In this document: piece by piece, positions 59,595 through 64,000 of the stretch | Layout of the letters: every line of letters begins with the position of its first letter | Numbering within the stretch: position 1 is the stretch's first letter | The notes under the pieces: model-generated | What the model saw: the letters and a program-made list of their open reading frames with translations, nothing else | Told to the model about the DNA's origin: nothing | The model's database searches: none | Position numbers and translations under genes: made by a program | Source of the DNA: Anaerolineales bacterium UBA2200 | GTDB taxonomy: Bacteria; Chloroflexota; Anaerolineae; UBA2200 | Assembly: GCA_002327925.1 (NCBI GenBank) | Contig: DCVA01000016.1 | Location: 9,949 to 73,948, forward strand | Direction of reading: 5' to 3' | DNA length: 64,000 nucleotides

Positions 59595-60442
59595 GCAAGC
59601 TAGGATTGCAGAGCGTTGGGCGCCAGTCCCTCTTTACGCGGCTGGATTTCCGGTCCAAGTTGGTGATGGTGGCGGTGATCAGTATCCTGGCTTTTGTCTG
59701 GGAGAGTCCGATCGCCGGAACGGCGCTGGCTCTATCGGTGATCACGGCCTGCCTGCTGGCCGGGGTCAAGTGGAGTTATCTGAAGTGGGTCATTCAGCTC
59801 ACCATGCCGTTCTTCATTCTCTTGATTCTGACCCACGGATTCTGGAATACCACGCAGGTCAAGCTGTTGACGAGCAGGGAGGTTTTAAGGCCTTTGTTCA
59901 CCGTTCCGCGGAACTGGTGGCTGATTGGCGGTGCGAGCATGTCCGTGGAGGGTGTGTTGTATGCCATCAACGTGATCTCCAAGATGTTGACGCTGGTGCT
60001 GGTGGTTCCGCTGGCAGTCTTCACCACGGATCTGAACAACATGATCGTGGCGATGGTGCGGGCACGGCTGCCTTACAAACTGGTCTTTATCTTCTCCTCC
60101 ACACTGCGTTTCTTCCCGTTGCTGTTCGAGGAGGTCCAGTCGATTGTCGAAGCACAGCGTCTGCGTGGACTGGCAGTGGAGAAGATGGGTCCGTTGCAGC
60201 GGGTACGAGTCTATGCGCGGGTTGCCGTTCCGCTGATCCTGGGGGCCATGGCCAGGTCACAGCAGCTAGAGGTGGTTCTGCAGTCGCGCGCCTTCACCGG
60301 TAGCCCCGACCGTACGTATCTGCACCAGTCCACACTGCAGAGCGTGGACTATGCCGTCATGGCTTTGTCTGCCATCCTGCTGGTGCTGGCGGCGGCACTT
60401 TACGTTGGATGGGGAGTCGGCAAGTTCTCCTGGTTGCTCTGA
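59591..60442 (+). CDS. ecfT: ECF transporter T component (EcfT)
   Basis: 283-residue transmembrane coupling subunit with about six membrane segments. Coupling-helix signature residues appear in RLRGLAVEK-like (QSIVEAQRLRGLAVEKM) and RAFTGSPDRT-like (LQSRAFTGSPDRTYL), the two Ala-Arg-Gly-type motifs that contact the ATPases. The GTG at 59591 overlaps the ATPase stop (GTGA). Confidence 0.9.
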   Translation: MSKLGLQSVGRQSLFTRLDFRSKLVMVAVISILAFVWESPIAGTALALSVITACLLAGVKWSYLKWVIQLTMPFFILLILTHGFWNTTQVKLLTSREVLRPLFTVPRNWWLIGGASMSVEGVLYAINVISKMLTLVLVVPLAVFTTDLNNMIVAMVRARLPYKLVFIFSSTLRFFPLLFEEVQSIVEAQRLRGLAVEKMGPLQRVRVYARVAVPLILGAMARSQQLEVVLQSRAFTGSPDRTYLHQSTLQSVDYAVMALSAILLVLAAALYVGWGVGKFSWLL

Positions 60443-60466
60443 CGGCAGAGATCCCGGCTGCCAGCC

Positions 60467-60928
60467 CTAGCCGTCCTGACGCGACCAATCGTACGGAATC
60501 TGGTCTGTGTGCGCCGGAAGGCGGTACTCATCCGGCTCCTGGTAGTTGTACAATTCGGTGGGCACGTTGACGATCAGGGTCATCTCCTCGCTGATGCCTT
60601 TGAACCCGTGCATTACTCCCCTGGGTATCTTGAGCATGATCGGATTCAGCGTCCCCATGAAGAACTCGTTGATCTCGCCATGGGTTGGAGAATCCTCACG
60701 GCTGTCGTACAGGACGACCTTGGCCATCCCGTGCACGCAGACAAAATGATCGGTCTGGAGCTTGTGGTAGTGCCAGCCTTTCACTACGCCGGGATATACG
60801 GCCGTGATGTACGTTTGGCCAAACTTCTCATACTCCTCCCAGTCCGTGCGCATCAGCTCCATCAGGAAGCCGCGCTCATCAGGAATCAGCCGCAGCTTGC
60901 GTACCTTGACGCCTTCGATTAGGTTCAT
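60467..60928 (-). CDS. Cupin / dTDP-4-dehydrorhamnose 3,5-epimerase-like protein
   Basis: 153-residue RmlC-type cupin. KVRKLRLIPDERGFLMELMRTDW, YPGVVKGWHYHKLQTDHFVCVHGMAKVVLYD and PRGVMHGFKG are recognisable. It is shorter than classical RmlC (about 180) and no other rhamnose genes are near, so it may act on another nucleotide sugar or be a binding protein. It lies four bases into the DMT transporter stop (60925-60928 overlap). Confidence 0.75.
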   Translation of the reverse strand: MNLIEGVKVRKLRLIPDERGFLMELMRTDWEEYEKFGQTYITAVYPGVVKGWHYHKLQTDHFVCVHGMAKVVLYDSREDSPTHGEINEFFMGTLNPIMLKIPRGVMHGFKGISEEMTLIVNVPTELYNYQEPDEYRLPAHTDQIPYDWSRQDG

Positions 60929-61881
60929 GTCGTGTCACCTCCGAGAGGATTCGTTCTCCATGTGGGTAGCGCTCGCAGCTCGGCCACCAGCATGCCTGTG
61001 AGAATGAGAGCGGAGCCGACGAGACCCCAGCCAGCCAGACGCTCGCCGCCGAGCCAGTAGCCGAAGATACCGGCAAAGACGGGTTCGGAGGCAAATATCA
61101 ACGCCGTGTGTGTGGCTGTAGTCCAGACCTGGACGCTGTTCTGAACGGCGAAAGCCAGGGCCGTGGCGAGCACACCGGTAAAGACCGCCGCTCCAATCAC
61201 AGGAGGCAAGGGAGGCTGTTGCCACTCGCCGGCCAGGGTTGCCGATATTGCGCTGAACACAGCGACGGCCGCGACCTGCACAATGGTCAGGGCGAGAGCG
61301 TCGGTGCGAGGGGCGAATCGGCTCACAGCCACAATGTGCAGTGCAAAGCAAACTGCGCAGCAGAGCACGATCAGGTCGCCGCGGGAGGGCATGAGGTTGG
61401 CCCCCAGGGTGACTAGCCCCGCGGAACCGGGACGCAGTAGCAGCCCGGCTGACTCGGGAAGCAGGAGAAGTGCCAGTCCGATAGTGGAGAGGACGACGCC
61501 CATCAGCACCCTGTTCTCCGGCACTCGCCGCAGCAGGGTAGCTGATAGTACTGGCACGATCACCACAGACAGACCTGTGATGAACCCTGCTTTGGAGGAC
61601 GTGGTGTATTGCAGGCCAATGGTCTGAAAGGCGTAGCCAGCAAAGAGAAAGAAGCCGGTGGCGAGGCCTGCGAGCCACATCCTGGGAGTGAGCGAACCCA
61701 ATCTGCGTCCGAACAGGAGCAGCAGCACCAGACTGGCCAGGACGAAACGCAGGCTCAGGAAGGCAAAGACGGGATAGAGCATCACCGTCTTTTGTACCAG
61801 AAGGAACGTGCTTCCCCAGATCAGAGTCACCAGCAGGAGCAGAGCGTCCGCCTGCAGTGAGCGAGAGCGAGGGTTAGCCAT
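60925..61881 (-). CDS. EamA/DMT-family transporter
   Basis: 318-residue membrane protein with ten predicted membrane segments in two repeats, each EamA-like (LLLVTLIWGSTFLLVQK at the N terminus; LALTIVQVAAVAVFSAIS and VQVWTTATHTALIFASEPVFAGIFGYWLGGERLAGW in the second half). Such proteins export amino acids or other metabolites. It is translationally coupled to the epimerase-like gene through a 4-base overlap. The substrate is unknown. Confidence 0.88.
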   Translation of the reverse strand: MANPRSRSLQADALLLLVTLIWGSTFLLVQKTVMLYPVFAFLSLRFVLASLVLLLLFGRRLGSLTPRMWLAGLATGFFLFAGYAFQTIGLQYTTSSKAGFITGLSVVIVPVLSATLLRRVPENRVLMGVVLSTIGLALLLLPESAGLLLRPGSAGLVTLGANLMPSRGDLIVLCCAVCFALHIVAVSRFAPRTDALALTIVQVAAVAVFSAISATLAGEWQQPPLPPVIGAAVFTGVLATALAFAVQNSVQVWTTATHTALIFASEPVFAGIFGYWLGGERLAGWGLVGSALILTGMLVAELRALPTWRTNPLGGDTT

Positions 61882-61887
61882 AGTAGT

Positions 61888-62859
61888 TCACACCAGGGGG
61901 GATGCCGGGAGTTGATATTGAAGCTCGTCGCGTACAGTGGTGTAAAGCTCCTGGGCGCCAAGCTCGGTCAGAGTGTAGCACGGTGCGCCCATACTATCGG
62001 CCAACTGCTGGGCCAGTCCACGGTCCAGCGACTGGTGCTCGGTGTTGATGACCACGGAGCGTATTCCACTCTGCCTGATCTGAGACGCGACATTGAGGGC
62101 TTCCTCGTGGGGAGGCAAGCCGGTCATGGACACGTTTCCTGCCCCGTCAGTCAGCAGGATCAGCAGCGGCATCACCTCAGGGTTCTTGCGGCGCTCGCGC
62201 CTGAGCACTTCGTAGGCCAGCATCAAGCCACCTGACAACGGCGTCTTGCCCCCGACCGGGATGTCCTGGAGCACTTCCTTTGCTATGTCAACGGAGGAGG
62301 TTGGCTGAAGGAGCGTGTCGGCACCTTCTTTCTGGAAGGTAATCAGCCCCACCTGGTCGCGTCTCTGGTAGGCGTCCATGAGCAGCGAGAGGATGGCCCC
62401 TTTGGTGGCCTTCATGCGTTCGGCGGCTGCCATGGACCAACTGGCATCGACAACGAAAAGAATCAGGTTTGCGGCGCGCCGGACGCGAACCTTGCGCTGG
62501 ATATCTCCGCTCTCGAGCGCCAGAGCCACCCCCTCGTGAGACCGCTCCCTTTGAAACGGAGCAGCCCGGCGGAAGGTGGCGTCGAAGGCGATGTCAGTCA
62601 TATCTCCGCGAGCATCGCAACTGCTTACGTAGCGCCCTCTCTTGAGGCGTGTACGCGTAAAGCTGCGCTTGCCCGCCCCGTCGCGCACCATGCGGTCGAG
62701 CGGGGTCTGAAGCCGGCGAGGCTGGATTGTGCGGCCAATGTCCACTGCCGCATCTGCCTGCCGGATGTAGGAGAGGGGAAGGCCATCTGCCTGGTGCCCT
62801 TTGAGGGGTGTGCCTGCCGAAGCGGCTACGTACCCGGCGTCATCAGCGATGGGTGCATC
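61888..62859 (-). CDS. chlD: ChlD-type chelatase VWA part, reached from chlI frame by frameshift
   Basis: The open frame begins right after the A9 run at 62860-62868 and encodes a linker (DAPIADDAGYVAASAG), the ChlD hallmark VDIGRTIQPRRLQTPLDRMVRDG, and a von Willebrand A domain with MIDAS residues in DASWSM and a Thr/Asp segment. It is ChlD-like but lacks the N-terminal AAA domain, which is encoded by the upstream frame. A GTG at 62745 could start it alone, but there is no ribosome-binding site. Joined to the upstream gene by a -1 shift (or one extra A), it gives one protein of 682 residues. Confidence 0.82.
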   Translation of the reverse strand, partial: DAPIADDAGYVAASAGTPLKGHQADGLPLSYIRQADAAVDIGRTIQPRRLQTPLDRMVRDGAGKRSFTRTRLKRGRYVSSCDARGDMTDIAFDATFRRAAPFQRERSHEGVALALESGDIQRKVRVRRAANLILFVVDASWSMAAAERMKATKGAILSLLMDAYQRRDQVGLITFQKEGADTLLQPTSSVDIAKEVLQDIPVGGKTPLSGGLMLAYEVLRRERRKNPEVMPLLILLTDGAGNVSMTGLPPHEEALNVASQIRQSGIRSVVINTEHQSLDRGLAQQLADSMGAPCYTLTELGAQELYTTVRDELQYQLPASPLV

Positions 62860-63935
62860 TTTTTTTTTACTGTGCCGGCTGAGGCGGTCGAGGGAGAAGC
62901 GGACGCCATATCAGCCCTGGAGGTCTCCAGTCGCTTTTCCAGCTCCTCCAGCTTCAATGCACTGTCCTGCAGGGGTTTCTTGTGCAGTCTGTGCGGCAGA
63001 GCCAGTTCGGCACAGAGGAAGATATCGGTGTCGCTCACTGTCAGGCGACCTTCGAAAGCGGCGTTTGCCAGGGCTGCCTTGAGAATGACAATGTCCGCGC
63101 GGTGGCCATCTACCTCGAATTCAGCAGTCAGCTCTGCGATGGTGTACAGGTCCTGCTCGCTGTAGGTTACCTGAGGCAGAAGCTGCTTTGCCTGCTGAAT
63201 GTCGTGGGAGAGATTCCTCTCCTGCGACTGCCACTGCTGGTAGAGTGCTGAAGGATTGGTTTCATAGGCCACGCGTCGACGGACGATCTCAACCCGTTGC
63301 CGTGGGTCAGTGATGGTTCTGATCTCTACACACAAGGCGAAGCGGTCGAGAAGCTGCGGGCGCAGTTCTCCTTCCTCGGGGTTCATCGTACCAACGAGAA
63401 TGAAACGCGCCGGGTGGGAGAAGGATATTCCTTCGCGTTCCACGACGTTCACTCCCATGGCCGCAGAGTCCAGGAGGAGGTCCACAACGTGATCGTCCAG
63501 CAGGTTAACCTCATCAACGTAGAGCAGGCCGCGGTTGGCGGAGGCAAGTACCCCCGGCTCAAAGTGACGCTCGCCCTTCTGGATGGCCTTCTCGATATCG
63601 AGGGTACCGACCACCCGGTCCTCTGTGGCGCTAACCGGAAGGTCCACGAACCGGGTGCGTCGCTGGACACGTGGCAGAACGCTCTGTGCGGCCATTCGGC
63701 TGCGGCAGTCATCGCACAGAGCTGCAGGGTCGTCCGGGTCGCAGTGAAACGGGCAATTCTCGACTACGTCGATGTCGGGCAGGAGTGCCGCGAGCGCACG
63801 TGCGGCGGTGGACTTGGCAGTGCCTCGTTCACCGCGGATTAGAACGCCACCGATCTGAGGGCTGACCGCGTTGAGGATCAGGGCTCGCTTCATCTTGTCC
63901 TGGCCAACGATGGCCGTAAAGGGGAAGATCACCAT
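62826..63935 (-). CDS. chlI: ChlI-type AAA+ chelatase subunit (chlD N-terminal part, zero frame)
   Basis: 369-residue AAA+ protein. Walker A GERGTAKST at 35-43; VDEVNLLDDHVVDLLLD and SHPARFILVGTMNPEEGELRPQLLDRFALCVEI are the Walker B and sensor regions of ChlI/BchI. A Cys-rich loop (CPFHCDPDDPAALCDDC) is also present. The frame ends with a short tail after the A9 run. Relatives are the small and medium subunits of magnesium or cobalt chelatases; a cobaltochelatase role is more likely in a non-photosynthetic anaerobe. The ATG is two bases after the expected transcription start of the promoter at 63944-63972, so the mRNA may be leaderless. Confidence 0.88.
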   Translation of the reverse strand: MVIFPFTAIVGQDKMKRALILNAVSPQIGGVLIRGERGTAKSTAARALAALLPDIDVVENCPFHCDPDDPAALCDDCRSRMAAQSVLPRVQRRTRFVDLPVSATEDRVVGTLDIEKAIQKGERHFEPGVLASANRGLLYVDEVNLLDDHVVDLLLDSAAMGVNVVEREGISFSHPARFILVGTMNPEEGELRPQLLDRFALCVEIRTITDPRQRVEIVRRRVAYETNPSALYQQWQSQERNLSHDIQQAKQLLPQVTYSEQDLYTIAELTAEFEVDGHRADIVILKAALANAAFEGRLTVSDTDIFLCAELALPHRLHKKPLQDSALKLEELEKRLETSRADMASASPSTASAGTVKKKMHPSLMTPGT

Positions 63936-63943
63936 GGGGCGGC

Positions 63944-63972
63944 AGTATAGTATAGAGTCCAGACCATGTCAA
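63944..63972 (-). promoter_or_regulatory. Promoter of the chlI/chlD gene
   Basis: Minus strand: TTGACA (63972-63967), 17-base spacer, TATACT (63949-63944). Transcription should start at about 63937, only two bases before the ATG. Confidence 0.65.
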
Positions 63973-64000
63973 GCTCGCGCATTCTATCACGTAAAATGTC

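Noticed and set aside
1..64000. tRNA, rRNA, CRISPR arrays, insertion sequences, prophage
   Set aside because: No cloverleaf, no direct-repeat array, and no transposase or integrase recognised on reading.

Overview
The window looks like a chromosomal segment of an anaerobic member of the Chloroflexota, probably an Anaerolineae-type lineage. The GC content is high, secreted proteins carry Thr/Pro-rich linkers, and there is a secreted nuclease ending in a 'sunset' domain, an R3H/AAA protein, a histone-deacetylase-like hydrolase and FemAB/GNAT genes. This assignment is inferred from gene content; no rRNA or tRNA gene is present to confirm it.

Positions 1-32,650 are mostly ordinary chromosome. 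From the left: the end of a MacAB-like export operon (minus strand); a mannose-family PTS operon (EIIA, EIIB, a fused EIIC-EIID, a DhnA/LsrF-type aldolase, a zinc alcohol dehydrogenase); a radical SAM DNA modification/repair-type gene facing pdxS-pdxT; and a plus-strand run of GNAT, R3H/AAA ATPase, tmk, a DarA-type c-di-AMP receptor, gmk, amrB (Memo-like), priA, a YhhN-like protein and pepA, interrupted by an fmdB-type zinc ribbon gene on the minus strand. Then come a secreted nuclease (minus), larA, rpoC behind a structured leader and without rpoB next to it, a class A penicillin-binding protein, an HDAC-like hydrolase and a FemAB-like protein.

Positions 32,661-56,797 form about 24 kb in which every gene lies on the minus strand and encodes accessory, mostly redox, metabolism. 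In transcription order: two aldehyde:ferredoxin oxidoreductases with a four-cluster ferredoxin and a MoaD/ThiS-like carrier; an amidohydrolase; a PreA-like flavoprotein; a second amidohydrolase with a GlcD/GlcF-like FAD and Fe-S pair, under its own strong promoter and palindromic operator; a truncated dipeptidase; and a compact run of overlapping genes for tetrahydromethanopterin/methanofuran-linked C1 oxidation (mtdB, ATP-grasp, fwdD, fwdB, fwdA, ftr, fwdC, mch, RimK-like ligase). That run continues into a PfkB kinase, a xylulokinase-like FGGY kinase and a SorC-type regulator. The C1 set has the fwdB and fwdD components of a redox-active formylmethanofuran dehydrogenase but a bacterial NAD(P)-type MtdB. 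As an inference, it would carry methylene-H4MPT through methenyl- and formyl-H4MPT and formyl-methanofuran to CO2, or run in reverse.

Positions 56,800-64,000 hold an ECF-type uptake operon (S component, fused double ATPase, T component) divergent from the aldehyde oxidoreductases, then a cupin/epimerase-like gene with a DMT-family transporter. Last is a chlI/chlD-type chelatase gene split in two frames exactly at a run of nine A residues, which suggests programmed slippage or a homopolymer error. Several TTGACA/TATAAT-like promoters can be read directly. Two of them carry the same palindrome core GAACA-N2-TGTTC.
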